This document shows positions 31,499-41,564 of a stretch of 50,073 nt of DNA, piece by piece; position 1 is the first letter of the stretch, and each line of letters starts with the position of its first letter. The notes under the pieces are model-generated. The model did not search any database and had not been told where the DNA came from. It worked only from the letters and a program-made list of their open reading frames with translations. Position numbers and translations under genes: made by a program. Source of the stretch: Sulfurimonas sp. (lineage in GTDB: Bacteria; Campylobacterota; Campylobacteria; Campylobacterales; Sulfurimonadaceae); NCBI GenBank assembly GCA_027068455.1, contig JAMOSN010000044.1, forward strand, positions 1 through 50,073, given 5' to 3'.

Positions 31499-32680
31499 TT
31501 ACCATCCTAAACCAAGACCAACCATATAGCGTCTATCTTCAATCTGTCCAACTTCAGCTCCAAGCTGTTCTTGATATGTAGCAATTTGAAGTTTTAGAAG
31601 CGTTAACTGTAGATCCAAACCAGCAGTATATGCTCCTTGGTATAACCCAGCATTAAGTGTTGTTGTCACCCAAGAGTTATCAAAGATACCCATACTGACA
31701 CCGGCACGTAAATGCTGCATAGAATCATTGGTAATATCAACACTGTCATATTGGTCTTCTGCGCGATAAGGATTATAATTTCGCACGCGCGCCTGTTGAG
31801 CATTTGTAATATCTACATAATCAACTGCTACAGTAAAAGAATTTAAGAATGGTACCTCTGGGGATACAGAAACACCAACATTAACTGTCATAGGCTGTGC
31901 ACCATACACATCATCAAAGTCTAATCCTCCAATATTCATAACACTTAAACCGATAGCAGGATTCCATCCATCTAAGATATATGGTTCATAAAGTATCCCT
32001 ACATCCACTCCAATTCCTGAGTTACTAACCTCATAGGTATCTTGCATATACGTATCTAAGTCATCATTGTGTGCTGTTACTTCACCCTCATCAAGACCTG
32101 CTTCATACGATTTTTGTGTAATATATTTTACACCCAAACCAACTGTTAAATCTCCGCCTATTACATTGTTGTACTTTTGTGCAGCACCTAACACTATACC
32201 ACCATACGTTCTTGCATGCACCTCTAAAAGTCCGTTTGCTCCACTATATGCATGAGGAAAGAGATTTACATCGGATGCAGCAAGCAAACCGATAGAGAGT
32301 GCCAAATCCCCCTCTGTATGATACGATACTGATGTATAATTAGAGATATTGATATTATATACTTCACCTGCGTGTTGTTTTACTACATCAATAGTTTCTT
32401 GATCTGTATCTGCATTGTCTAAATCATCTGCAAATGACTTAACATTTTCAGATCCAGTAATATTAAGACCTAAAATCTCCACTTCAAAACCATGCTCTTT
32501 TTTGATTTTTATAAGTCCTGCAGGATTGTAAAATACCGCTGTAGAATAACCACCAACTGCTGTATTTGCAGCACCCATCCCCATAATGCGAGAATCTTTG
32601 TACAAAAACTCCTGCGTTGACATATCAGCATAGAGTAGTGAACCTAATGCCGCTAATGATAATGGTAATAATCTTTTCAT
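31499..32680 (-). CDS. TraF-like/OmpP1-like predicted outer-membrane beta-barrel protein
   Basis: Signal peptide; MGMGAANTAVGGYSTAVFYNPAGL; ends VGLGLGW. Confidence 0.75.
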   Translation of the reverse strand: MKRLLPLSLAALGSLLYADMSTQEFLYKDSRIMGMGAANTAVGGYSTAVFYNPAGLIKIKKEHGFEVEILGLNITGSENVKSFADDLDNADTDQETIDVVKQHAGEVYNINISNYTSVSYHTEGDLALSIGLLAASDVNLFPHAYSGANGLLEVHARTYGGIVLGAAQKYNNVIGGDLTVGLGVKYITQKSYEAGLDEGEVTAHNDDLDTYMQDTYEVSNSGIGVDVGILYEPYILDGWNPAIGLSVMNIGGLDFDDVYGAQPMTVNVGVSVSPEVPFLNSFTVAVDYVDITNAQQARVRNYNPYRAEDQYDSVDITNDSMQHLRAGVSMGIFDNSWVTTTLNAGLYQGAYTAGLDLQLTLLKLQIATYQEQLGAEVGQIEDRRYMVGLGLGW

Positions 32681-32698
32681 TGAATTGCTCCTCGCATC

Positions 32699-33814
32699 TT
32701 ATTTATTTAAATAGTTTAAAATATCAGTAATACTAATATTTACATCTTTTGATGTCGCATTTGGATTTCCAGTAATATCCTGAATAAACTCATCAATGCT
32801 CTCTTGAATATCTTCATCATCTGCTACATTGACTAAAACATCTGTTCCTCCATTTAATGTATCTACCAATAACTCTGCAATACTTTGTGTATTATTACCA
32901 TCAACAGTAACAGGACAAGCATAACATATATTTGCTGGTGCTGCAGTTGGGCTGCTAATCTCTCCTGTTGTAGGATCTTCTATACCAGTACATGCTGTTT
33001 TATTTCCATCTGATGTACAATACCCATCAGTAATAACTGTAGAGTTTGTAACCCCTTGTGTCATATTTTGTGCAAGTCTGAAGAAAGTATGCGTAACATT
33101 ATTTGTATCGTTAATATCAACATTCAAATGAGCATAATTCACCCCTTTGATAGTTACACCAGTAGCACTAACAACAGAGTTATTTGGTAGAGGTGATGTC
33201 CCAGTAGCCCATGCCAACGCATCTAAACTAGCTTTCATATCAAGAGGGGTCTCTGTTGTATTAGTAGTGTCATTTAATGAATTCACTAACGTATCTACAT
33301 CATTTGTTAAATATGTAATAGTCGTTGTAGCTTGAAACGTTTGGTTGAATCCTACATAAAAACAAGCATTTTCAACTCTAGAATCAGTAACATTGGTATC
33401 ACACATACTTGTTGAAAGTGTACTTACATTTGCATCTGGTTTAATGGAAAGTAAAAAGTATGTTTGTGCTTTATCCAAAAGCTCTAATGATTGATCATTC
33501 TTATTTTCTGAAACACTACGTGTTAAAGTAGAGAAAGCATCATCATTACCATCATTGGAGTCAAGTACCATATTTACAACATCAATAGCCCCAAAACCAG
33601 CTTTTCCCATGTATGCTGTTGCTAGGTTAAAGTTTCTGTCACTCGCACTAAAAGAACTCGCACATGCACCATCAAGTTTGGCTATAGCTGCATCAAAATT
33701 TCCTAAATCCATATCATTTTGAACATCAAATCTACAACTTGCGCTATCTTCCCCACATCCCGTAAAAAACAGAGATGCTGCAACCATTGAAGTTGCCAAT
33801 ATTTTCTTATACAT
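32699..33814 (-). CDS. Putative lipoprotein
   Basis: Lipobox MVAASLFFTGCGED; directly upstream of the beta-barrel gene. Confidence 0.7.
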   Translation of the reverse strand: MYKKILATSMVAASLFFTGCGEDSASCRFDVQNDMDLGNFDAAIAKLDGACASSFSASDRNFNLATAYMGKAGFGAIDVVNMVLDSNDGNDDAFSTLTRSVSENKNDQSLELLDKAQTYFLLSIKPDANVSTLSTSMCDTNVTDSRVENACFYVGFNQTFQATTTITYLTNDVDTLVNSLNDTTNTTETPLDMKASLDALAWATGTSPLPNNSVVSATGVTIKGVNYAHLNVDINDTNNVTHTFFRLAQNMTQGVTNSTVITDGYCTSDGNKTACTGIEDPTTGEISSPTAAPANICYACPVTVDGNNTQSIAELLVDTLNGGTDVLVNVADDEDIQESIDEFIQDITGNPNATSKDVNISITDILNYLNK

Positions 33815-33996
33815 ATAAAACTCCTTATCTTTTCTCTGATTTCATTATATCGTGTTAATTTTAGATAATTCTAAAAGTTTGCAGAGCTATTTTTTAAAAC
33901 AAGACTTATATCTGTAACATCGTAACAACGAACAAAGAGAGTTTTATGCTCTATTTCGATAAAATAACAAATAATTTATTCTAAAGATATGAGCCT

Positions 33997-36900
33997 ATGA
34001 CAACACAAGAATATATACGCCAAACCATAAAAAAACGCCCACTTATCATTGATGGAGCTATGGGTACACAACTCCAACAACGTGATGACAAGATCCCAAA
34101 AGAAGCTTGGGAAGGGAATGAAGGGTGTAATGAACTGTTAAATGTCACCGCACCCGAAGTTATGAATGAGATTTTTCATGCCTATTTGACAGCTGGTGCC
34201 GATTTTATCACTACCAATACCTTTGGCTCCTTTAGCTGGGTTCTTGATGAGTACCAAATAGGGCATCGTGCTTATGAACTCACTCGTGCCGGAGCAGAAC
34301 TTGTGAAAAAACAGTGTGAAGCATTTTCCACTCCCGAGCATCCACGCTTTTGTCTTGGAAGTATAGGTCCTGGTACAAAACTCCCCTCTTTGGGACATAT
34401 CACTTATGATGAGATGTTTGAAGGATATACGGAGTTTTGTTTGGCACTTATTGATGGTGGCGTTGATGTTTTCTTACTTGAGACCTGTCAAGATCCACTC
34501 CAGATTAAAGCAGCACTTCATGCATGCCAAGAGGCAAACACGCAACGAGGCACAAACATACCAATTATGGTCTCTGTAACAATTGAGCTTAGTGGAAGTA
34601 TGCTTATCGGTACCGATGCCCAAACTATTGCTACCATTATGGAGCCTTTTGATATCCTCTCCCTTGGTTTTAACTGTGGAACGGGACCCGAACAGGTTGA
34701 AAAACATGTCAAAACCCTCTCTGAACTTTGGGGCAAACCTATCAGTGTACACGCAAATGCAGGACTGCCTCAAAATCGTGGAGGCTACACCTACTATCCG
34801 ATGGGACCAGATGAGTTTGCTACCAAACAGGAAAACTTTTTAAAATATGATGGAGTGAGTTTCTTGGGTGGATGTTGTGGTACTACACCGCAACATATCC
34901 GTGCTCTTGTTGATAGAGTAAGTTCTATCACACCAAAAACCCCATCTGGAAGCCAAGAAAATTCTCTTGCATCCCTTTTTGGTACCGTACCTCTTATGCA
35001 ACAACCCGCTCCTCTGCTTATGGGTGAGCGAAGCAACGCAACAGGTTCCAAAGCGTTTCGAGAACTTCTTTTAGCTGAAGATTATGAGGGAACACTCTCC
35101 GTTGCACAGCAACAGGTACGGGCTGGGGCACATGTCATTGATGTCAATGTCGGCTTTGCAGGGCGTGATGAAACAAAAGATATGAATGCTGTTATGGGGA
35201 TGTATAATCAAAAGATTCCTATTCCGTTGATGCCAGATTCTACCCAGACAAAAGGGCTGGAAACTGCTTTAAAAAACATAGGTGGTCGCCCAATACTCAA
35301 CTCTGTCAACCTTGAAGACGGCGAAGAGAAGTTTGATGCAGTATGTCAGCTTGCCAAAAAATTTGGTACGGCACTCGTGTGTTTAACGATTGATGAAGTT
35401 GGAATGGCAAAAACAGTTGAAAATAAACTCGCCATCGCTGAGCGTATTATCAAACTTGCCACTGAGCGTCACGGACTTAAAAAAGAGGATCTTGTCTTTG
35501 ATGTTTTAACCTTTACTTTGGGTAGTGGTGATGAGGAGTATCTCGATGCGGGAATCAATACCATCGAAGCGATTCGAAAATTACGTCGTCGCCATCCCGA
35601 AGTGGGAACAACACTAGGGCTTTCAAACATCTCCTTTGGGCTTGATAAAGATGCACGACCATACCTTAACTCGATGTTCTTGCACCACTGTTTGGAAGCT
35701 GGACTTACCTCGGTAATTATCAATGTAAAACATATCATCCCTATTAACAAGATAAGCAAAGAGGATCAAGAGATATGTGATAACCTTATCTTCAACCGTG
35801 GAGAGGAACCTCTTTTTAAATTTATAGAACATTTTAGCATAAAAGAAGCGGTTGATAATGATGCGGAGGATGCAGAGTATTTGGCAATGAGTGATGAGGA
35901 AAAAATCGCCAAGCTTCTTATGGATGGAGATAAGGAGCGTATAATTCCACTTGTGGAGGAGGTTCGCCACCGCATAGCACCTGAGAGAATCGTTAATGAG
36001 ATCTTAATCGATGGGATGAAAGTTATCGGTGAGCTCTTTGGCTCAGGACAGATGCAACTTCCGTTTGTACTCCAATCTGCTGAGACAATGAAAAAAACGG
36101 TTGATTATCTTAACCCCTACTTGCCAAAGGTTGAAAAAGCGGTTGATACAACACTCGTACTTGGAACAGTAAAAGGGGATGTACATGATGTGGGGAAAAA
36201 CCTTGTTGATATTATCCTCTCCAACAACGGCTACAAAGTAAAAAATCTTGGTATCAAAGTAGAGCTTGATCAGTTTTTAGAAACACTTGATAATCCAAAT
36301 ATCTCAGCAATTGGAATGAGCGGACTCTTAGTAAAATCAACGCAAGTGATGCTTGAAAATCTTAAAACGCTAGAGGAAAAAGGAATTACAATTCCTGTTC
36401 TACTCGGTGGTGCAGCACTAACACGCAGCTTTATTGATGATTTTTGTCGCCCAGCATACTCTGGACCTATCTTTTACTGTAAAGATGCCTTTGATGGTGT
36501 TACAGCGATGAGTCGCATCGAAGCTGGCAATATGGACACAAACCTCCATCCTGATGTTCCAGAGATAGAGAAAAAAGAGGAAAAAGAGCTCATTATCCCA
36601 CCTTTTAAAGAGATAAAAATGCCCTCTCGTGATGTAAAAGTTCCTACACCTCCATTTTGGGGACGACGTGAGATAAAACTTACACAACAACAAGTTGAAA
36701 TGGCTTTTAAGTGGATTAACCATAAACTCCTTTTTAAATCGCGTTGGGGATACACATCCAAAGGGATGAGTAAAGAAGCATATGAAAAACAACTCGATGA
36801 AGTGGTTTGGCCTGCGTATGAAAAACTCAAACAACGCTTTTTAGAAGAGAAACTTTTTGAGCCAACCATCCTTTATGGTTACTGGCCATGCCGCAGTGAT

Positions 36901-37482
36901 GACAACTCTTTGCTTATCTTTGATGAAAATGAGGGGTGGCATAGTGATGATGAGATAAACCGTGAAGAGCTTAAAGATATTATAGGTCGTGCAAAAGAGG
37001 TATTTACCTTTCCAAGACAGCGAAAAAAACCCCACAGAGCACTGAGTGACTTTTTCCATTCAGACAGACATGATGTGGTCGCCTTTACCTGTGTGAGTGC
37101 CGGAAGTAAACTGAGTGAGGTTGAGCGTGAAATCTATGAAAGAGGTGATTATACAGAGTATTATCAGTTCCATGGACTCGGTGTTGAACTTGCTGAAGCA
37201 CTTGCAGAGATAGCACATAAACAGATTCGTCTTGACCTTGGTATTATCGCTGAAGATGAGGGGGCTACACTCTCAGATGTACGCATGAATCGTTACCAAG
37301 GGAGTCGCTACTCTTTTGGATACGCTGCGTGTCCAGATTTGGAACTGAATCGTCCACTCTTTAATCTCTTAAAACCTGAGGAGTATGGCATAGAACTAAG
37401 TGAAACTTTTCAGATACATCCAGAACAATCAACTTCAGCACTTGTGGTATATCACCCTGAAGCTACCTATTACAATGTTTAG
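33997..37482 (+). CDS. metH: Cobalamin-dependent methionine synthase
   Basis: IDGAMGTQLQ, GGCCGTTPQHIRAL, GERSNATGSKAFRELL, GTVKGDVHDVGKNLVDIIL (B12 binding), C-terminal activation domain. Confidence 0.97.
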   Translation: MTTQEYIRQTIKKRPLIIDGAMGTQLQQRDDKIPKEAWEGNEGCNELLNVTAPEVMNEIFHAYLTAGADFITTNTFGSFSWVLDEYQIGHRAYELTRAGAELVKKQCEAFSTPEHPRFCLGSIGPGTKLPSLGHITYDEMFEGYTEFCLALIDGGVDVFLLETCQDPLQIKAALHACQEANTQRGTNIPIMVSVTIELSGSMLIGTDAQTIATIMEPFDILSLGFNCGTGPEQVEKHVKTLSELWGKPISVHANAGLPQNRGGYTYYPMGPDEFATKQENFLKYDGVSFLGGCCGTTPQHIRALVDRVSSITPKTPSGSQENSLASLFGTVPLMQQPAPLLMGERSNATGSKAFRELLLAEDYEGTLSVAQQQVRAGAHVIDVNVGFAGRDETKDMNAVMGMYNQKIPIPLMPDSTQTKGLETALKNIGGRPILNSVNLEDGEEKFDAVCQLAKKFGTALVCLTIDEVGMAKTVENKLAIAERIIKLATERHGLKKEDLVFDVLTFTLGSGDEEYLDAGINTIEAIRKLRRRHPEVGTTLGLSNISFGLDKDARPYLNSMFLHHCLEAGLTSVIINVKHIIPINKISKEDQEICDNLIFNRGEEPLFKFIEHFSIKEAVDNDAEDAEYLAMSDEEKIAKLLMDGDKERIIPLVEEVRHRIAPERIVNEILIDGMKVIGELFGSGQMQLPFVLQSAETMKKTVDYLNPYLPKVEKAVDTTLVLGTVKGDVHDVGKNLVDIILSNNGYKVKNLGIKVELDQFLETLDNPNISAIGMSGLLVKSTQVMLENLKTLEEKGITIPVLLGGAALTRSFIDDFCRPAYSGPIFYCKDAFDGVTAMSRIEAGNMDTNLHPDVPEIEKKEEKELIIPPFKEIKMPSRDVKVPTPPFWGRREIKLTQQQVEMAFKWINHKLLFKSRWGYTSKGMSKEAYEKQLDEVVWPAYEKLKQRFLEEKLFEPTILYGYWPCRSDDNSLLIFDENEGWHSDDEINREELKDIIGRAKEVFTFPRQRKKPHRALSDFFHSDRHDVVAFTCVSAGSKLSEVEREIYERGDYTEYYQFHGLGVELAEALAEIAHKQIRLDLGIIAEDEGATLSDVRMNRYQGSRYSFGYAACPDLELNRPLFNLLKPEEYGIELSETFQIHPEQSTSALVVYHPEATYYNV

Positions 37483-37504
37483 TTATTTTATGATATAATT
37501 TCAC

Positions 37505-37602
37505 CATCAAAGCGTGGTTGCTTTGTGTGTGTAAGTTCAAATGTCATGTGGTACTTACAACAATAAGCCTCATCAATCTTTATGATTGGTGGGGCTTTTT
37601 TG
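37505..37602 (+). ncRNA. Candidate small RNA (about 100 nt; 5' hairpin, seed-loop hairpin, intrinsic terminator)
   Basis: Extended -10 TGATATAAT at 37491-37499; hairpin CAAAGC-gtggtt-GCTTTG (37508-37525); hairpin GTAAGT-16 nt loop-ACTTAC (37531-37558); terminator 37565-37597 followed by TTTT. Confidence 0.6.
37565..37601 (+). terminator. Intrinsic terminator of candidate sRNA
   Basis: AAGCCTCATCAATC tttat GATTGGTGGGGCTT: 14-bp stem with two G-U pairs, followed by a T tract. Confidence 0.8.
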
Positions 37603-37649
37603 GTTTAATGGTTGGGCTATGTGGGTTAGATTGTTTGTAGGAAAACCAC

Positions 37650-37721
37650 ATGACACTGGATTTACACACCGTAGGCTATCTGATTATAGCAGCTATCTAT
37701 ATAGCTTTTGCTATAAAGTAG
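37650..37721 (+). CDS. 23-aa hydrophobic micropeptide (toxin-like single TM)
   Basis: ATG at 37650 preceded by TAGGA SD with 7-nt spacer: MTLDLHTVGYLIIAAIYIAFAIK*. Its start region pairs with the candidate sRNA. Confidence 0.5.
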   Translation: MTLDLHTVGYLIIAAIYIAFAIK

Positions 37722-37730
37722 TAACTACGA

Positions 37731-37755
37731 CCTAAGGGACTAACCACCCCTTAGG
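37731..37755. terminator. Hairpin between micropeptide ORF and comM stop
   Basis: CCTAAGGG actaaccac CCCTTAGG, perfect 8-bp stem overlapping the comM stop codon. Confidence 0.5.
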
Positions 37756-39265
37756 CTTCTCGTCTTCTATAGGAGAGTGCTTCTAAAATATGCTCTTTTT
37801 CAATTGTATCACTTTGTACTAAGTCTGCAATAGTACGTGCTACTTTTTGCACCTTTTTTATACTGCGAAATGAGAGACGAAAACGCTCTACAGCCATACT
37901 TAAAATATTTTCTGCTTCTTCATTTAAGGTGCAATACTTTGCTATATCTTCATCACTGAGTTTTGCATTAAACTCTTTTTGCCCTCTCTCTTTGGCAAAA
38001 ATATGAGCACTTACCACCATCTTGTGCATCTCTTTGGAACTCAAGCTTGATTTATCATCACTTCTGATATTTTGCATCACAACATAGAGATCAATTCTAT
38101 CTAAAAACGGATCGGAAAGTCTGTTTTTATATCGCTGTATCTCCAACTCATTGCAACGACACTCTTTATGTTCATCCAAAAGATTACCACAAGGGCATGG
38201 GTTCATAGCTCCTATAAAAACAAAATTTGCAGGATATTCTATTTTTGCATTCACTCGCGAAATACGTATCTTATTATCTTGCAAAGGCTCACGCAATGCT
38301 TCTATCACACCTTTTGAAAAATGTGGCAATTCATCAAAGAACAGTACTCCATTATTCGCTAGTCCCACTTCCCCTATACGAGCTTTATAACTCCCTCCAC
38401 CAAATATAGAAGCAGTAGTAGCACTATGGTGTGGGGATTGTAATGGTCTATGGGGTTTAAAGCTTGGCTCTTTGCCATCTAATACTTCAAGTTTTGCTAA
38501 ATCCAAAATTTCACTCTCTTGCATTGGTGGCAATATATAGCGAAGTCGTTGTGCTATCATACTTTTTCCACATCCTGGACTCCCTTCCAAAATAATATTA
38601 TGAAATCCAGCAGCGGCAATAACAGCTGCTCTTTTTGCAATCTCTTGCCCTTTTACATCTAAAAAATCCTCTTTATATTCTTTAATGTAGTAGTATTTCA
38701 CCCCATCTATCTCATAATAATCATACCCTAAAGGAATCTCCTGTGCAAACTGTTGCGTTGTTGTCTTGTTTTGCAGTACCTCTATCGCCTCTTGTAAAGT
38801 TTTAACCCCATAAAAAGCTATATTTGGAATTTTTGATAGTTTATCAAGTGCATCATAGGGGACAATTGCTTTGGAGATACATTTTTGTTTTGCCAAAGAG
38901 AGGATAAGAGGATAGAGTTGGATGTTCTCTTTTACACTTCCATCAAGACCAAGTTCACCAAAAACAAACCACTCATCAAAGTTTTCTTTTGATTCATTAA
39001 GAACAATAAGTAGTGCCATACATAAATCAAACTGCGTACCCGATTTTGTAAGTTCAGATGGAGCAAGGTTGATAGTAATACGTTTTGGAGGAAAACGAAA
39101 CTCATTACTTAAAAGTGCTGATTTTACACGCTCTTTTGCTTCTGAAATGGAGCTAGAGACCATCCCTACAATTGAAAATGAGGGTAAACCTTTCGTCAGT
39201 GTTGCCTCAACATCAACAACTTTTGCATCAAACCCTTCATAGGTAGCACATCTGAGTGTCTGCAT
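37751..39265 (-). CDS. comM: YifB/ComM-family Mg-chelatase-like AAA+ ATPase
   Basis: VEATLTKGLPSFSIVGMVSSSISEAKERVKSAL, LEGSPGCGKSMIAQRL, GGGSYKARIGEVGLANNGVLFFDELPHF; GGAGG SD supports ATG at 39265. Confidence 0.92.
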   Translation of the reverse strand: MQTLRCATYEGFDAKVVDVEATLTKGLPSFSIVGMVSSSISEAKERVKSALLSNEFRFPPKRITINLAPSELTKSGTQFDLCMALLIVLNESKENFDEWFVFGELGLDGSVKENIQLYPLILSLAKQKCISKAIVPYDALDKLSKIPNIAFYGVKTLQEAIEVLQNKTTTQQFAQEIPLGYDYYEIDGVKYYYIKEYKEDFLDVKGQEIAKRAAVIAAAGFHNIILEGSPGCGKSMIAQRLRYILPPMQESEILDLAKLEVLDGKEPSFKPHRPLQSPHHSATTASIFGGGSYKARIGEVGLANNGVLFFDELPHFSKGVIEALREPLQDNKIRISRVNAKIEYPANFVFIGAMNPCPCGNLLDEHKECRCNELEIQRYKNRLSDPFLDRIDLYVVMQNIRSDDKSSLSSKEMHKMVVSAHIFAKERGQKEFNAKLSDEDIAKYCTLNEEAENILSMAVERFRLSFRSIKKVQKVARTIADLVQSDTIEKEHILEALSYRRREA

Positions 39266-39348
39266 AACCAACCTCCAAAACTTTTTTGGAAATCAGTATA
39301 GCTATTTTAATAATTTTGGAGAGATTATATGACAAAATGCCATATTAT

Positions 39349-39879
39349 TTAAGAAGATTTTTTAGCTTTTCGCTCTTTTTGAAGTTTTTTATACTCTTTT
39401 TCAAATTTTTTACGACGTGCATAAGAGAGTTTATCTATAAAGAGTATCCCCTCCAAATGATCCATCTCATGCTGAATGGCAATGGCTAAAAGCCCATCAG
39501 CTTCAAGGCTCTTGGTATTACCATCTCTATCTTGATAGTTGATTTTTACTTTTTCATGTCGCTTAATATCTTCATAAAACTGTGGTACACTCAAACAACC
39601 CTCTTGATAAACTGTCTCACCTTCAGCCTCAATAATAACAGGATTGATAATCTCTAACAGATTTTCAGGTGGTTGTTCACCATCTTCATCAGGAATATTT
39701 AAAATAAGTGCGCGAATCGGGTGTGCTACTTGAATAGCTGCAAGTCCTATTCCATTCGTATTTATCATGATAGGATTCATTGCATCAAGAAGTTTATGTA
39801 AGTTTTCATCAAACTCTTTAACCTCTTTTGACTTTTGGCGTAATCTCTTATCTGGGTATTCTACTATCTGTAATTGCAT
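39349..39879 (-). CDS. def: Peptide deformylase
   Basis: [38 protein letters not shown]. Confidence 0.97.
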   Translation of the reverse strand: MQLQIVEYPDKRLRQKSKEVKEFDENLHKLLDAMNPIMINTNGIGLAAIQVAHPIRALILNIPDEDGEQPPENLLEIINPVIIEAEGETVYQEGCLSVPQFYEDIKRHEKVKINYQDRDGNTKSLEADGLLAIAIQHEMDHLEGILFIDKLSYARRKKFEKEYKKLQKERKAKKSS

Positions 39880-39894
39880 AATTTATCCAATATA

Positions 39895-40986
39895 TTAACT
39901 TCTTAAAGATATAGCATAATCATGATTTTTATCCATATATGCTTTTTCAATTCCATCCATAGCACTTACTACAATCTCTTCTACGCTGTAGTTTGGATCA
40001 ATAGTAGTCACTCCTATTGAGATTTTTAGCTGTATCTCTTGGTCTGCAAGGAAAAAGTTGGAGTTTGATACAAGATCACTAAGTCTTTCACTCGCTTTCT
40101 TTGCACTCTCTATATCAGTATGTTTTAAAAGCATAGCAAACATACCATTGCCATAATGTGCGACAATATCACTACGACGAGATGTTTTTAACAAAAGTCT
40201 TGCAATTGTACGTGTCATTAGATGAATAGCTTTTTCATTTTTTACGCGCTGTTTTAAATCTCGAGAAAGCTCAATCATTATCAATGAACTTTGATGATTA
40301 AATTTTTCAATTAAATCAATCTCTTTTTTTATTTTTGAGAGTAAATAACGTTTATTGTAAACACCAAATTGGTTATCAAAAATAGTTTCATTCTCAACAC
40401 TCTTAACAATTTTAGCAGTATCATCATAGATACCTTTCATTTTTGTTGTTTGAGTTTTCAAAATAGAACTAAGTTTTACTACATCATTTTCTAAATTATC
40501 AACAACTTTTAAAGCATCACGTATCTCTGGATTCTCTTCAAGTTCATGCTTTCTTTTCTCTAAAATCTTCATCATTAAAGAGATGTTTTTATAGAGGTTT
40601 GCAGTCACACCCAAAATATTTTTTACAGATGAAAATCCTTGCTTTAAGCGATGTTCAAGTTCAATGGTATTTTCAGCATCATTACTCTCTTCAAGTTCTA
40701 AAATAGCTTGAATCTGCTTACGTAAGCTCTCACTTTTATCTTCTAAAAGTCTATCAAAATATAAAGAGTAGTTGTTTGGTGTAGGGGGAAGATTGTCTGC
40801 AATCATGGCATTAAGAACCTCTTTTGCATAAATCTCCGTATCACTTGCAGGATTTTCTTTATCTAAAACTTTAAAAGGAGGCTTTTGTGCTGCTGGAGGA
40901 GTCTCCTCAACCATTACAGCATCAAGATCTCTTCGTTTTTTCTTTTTTCCTGCTTCTGCCATACTTCTACCCTTACTCTTTATCAC
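39895..40986 (-). CDS. GGDEF-like domain protein with degenerate signature
   Basis: C-terminal GGDEF-fold pattern; signature position reads [37 protein letters not shown]. Confidence 0.85.
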   Translation of the reverse strand: MIKSKGRSMAEAGKKKKRRDLDAVMVEETPPAAQKPPFKVLDKENPASDTEIYAKEVLNAMIADNLPPTPNNYSLYFDRLLEDKSESLRKQIQAILELEESNDAENTIELEHRLKQGFSSVKNILGVTANLYKNISLMMKILEKRKHELEENPEIRDALKVVDNLENDVVKLSSILKTQTTKMKGIYDDTAKIVKSVENETIFDNQFGVYNKRYLLSKIKKEIDLIEKFNHQSSLIMIELSRDLKQRVKNEKAIHLMTRTIARLLLKTSRRSDIVAHYGNGMFAMLLKHTDIESAKKASERLSDLVSNSNFFLADQEIQLKISIGVTTIDPNYSVEEIVVSAMDGIEKAYMDKNHDYAISLRS

Positions 40987-41563
40987 TTTTTACTAAAACT
41001 TCATCTATCATACCATACTCTTGAGCTTCTTGTGCACTCATAAAGTTATCACGATCTGTATCTTGTTCTATGGTCTTTACATCTTGACCTGTATTACTTG
41101 CCAAAATCTCATTAAGCTCTTTTTTCATACGCAAAATCTCTTCTGCCTGAATAGCAATATCAGTTGCCTGACCTTGTGCTCCGCCTAATGGTTGATGAAT
41201 CATAATTCTTGCATGTGGAAGGGCATAACGCTTCCCTTTTTCACCACTTGAGAGTAAAAAAGCACCCATAGAAGCAGCTTGACCTATACAGATTGTTGCA
41301 ACATTTGGACGGATATAGTTCATAGTATCATAAATAGCCATACCAGCAGTTACTACACCACCTGGAGAGTTGATGTAAAAATAGATATCTTTTTCTGGAT
41401 CTTCTGCTTCTAAAAATAAGAACTGAGCAACAATAGTAGAGGCAACCTGATCATTGACCTCACCACTGAGCATAACAATTCTGTCTTTTAAAAGACGAGA
41501 GTAGATATCATAACTTCTCTCTCCTCGTCCTGTTTTTTCTACTACATAAGGGATATAGCTCAT
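40973..41563 (-). CDS. clpP: ATP-dependent Clp protease proteolytic subunit
   Basis: [45 protein letters not shown]. Confidence 0.97.
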   Translation of the reverse strand: MSYIPYVVEKTGRGERSYDIYSRLLKDRIVMLSGEVNDQVASTIVAQFLFLEAEDPEKDIYFYINSPGGVVTAGMAIYDTMNYIRPNVATICIGQAASMGAFLLSSGEKGKRYALPHARIMIHQPLGGAQGQATDIAIQAEEILRMKKELNEILASNTGQDVKTIEQDTDRDNFMSAQEAQEYGMIDEVLVKSDKE

Positions 41564-41564
41564 A

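Noticed and set aside
31499-32680. TraF-like protein as a conjugation gene
   Set aside because: No other tra genes nearby; this family name is widely applied to chromosomal outer-membrane barrels.
33815-33996. Possible cobalamin or SAM riboswitch upstream of metH
   Set aside because: No B12-box-like or SAM riboswitch conserved elements recognised in this 180-nt leader.
35623-36869. Long antisense ORFs opposite metH (35623-35970, 36418-36834, 36474-36869)
   Set aside because: No recognisable domains and opposite a well-conserved metH frame; best explained as shadow ORFs.
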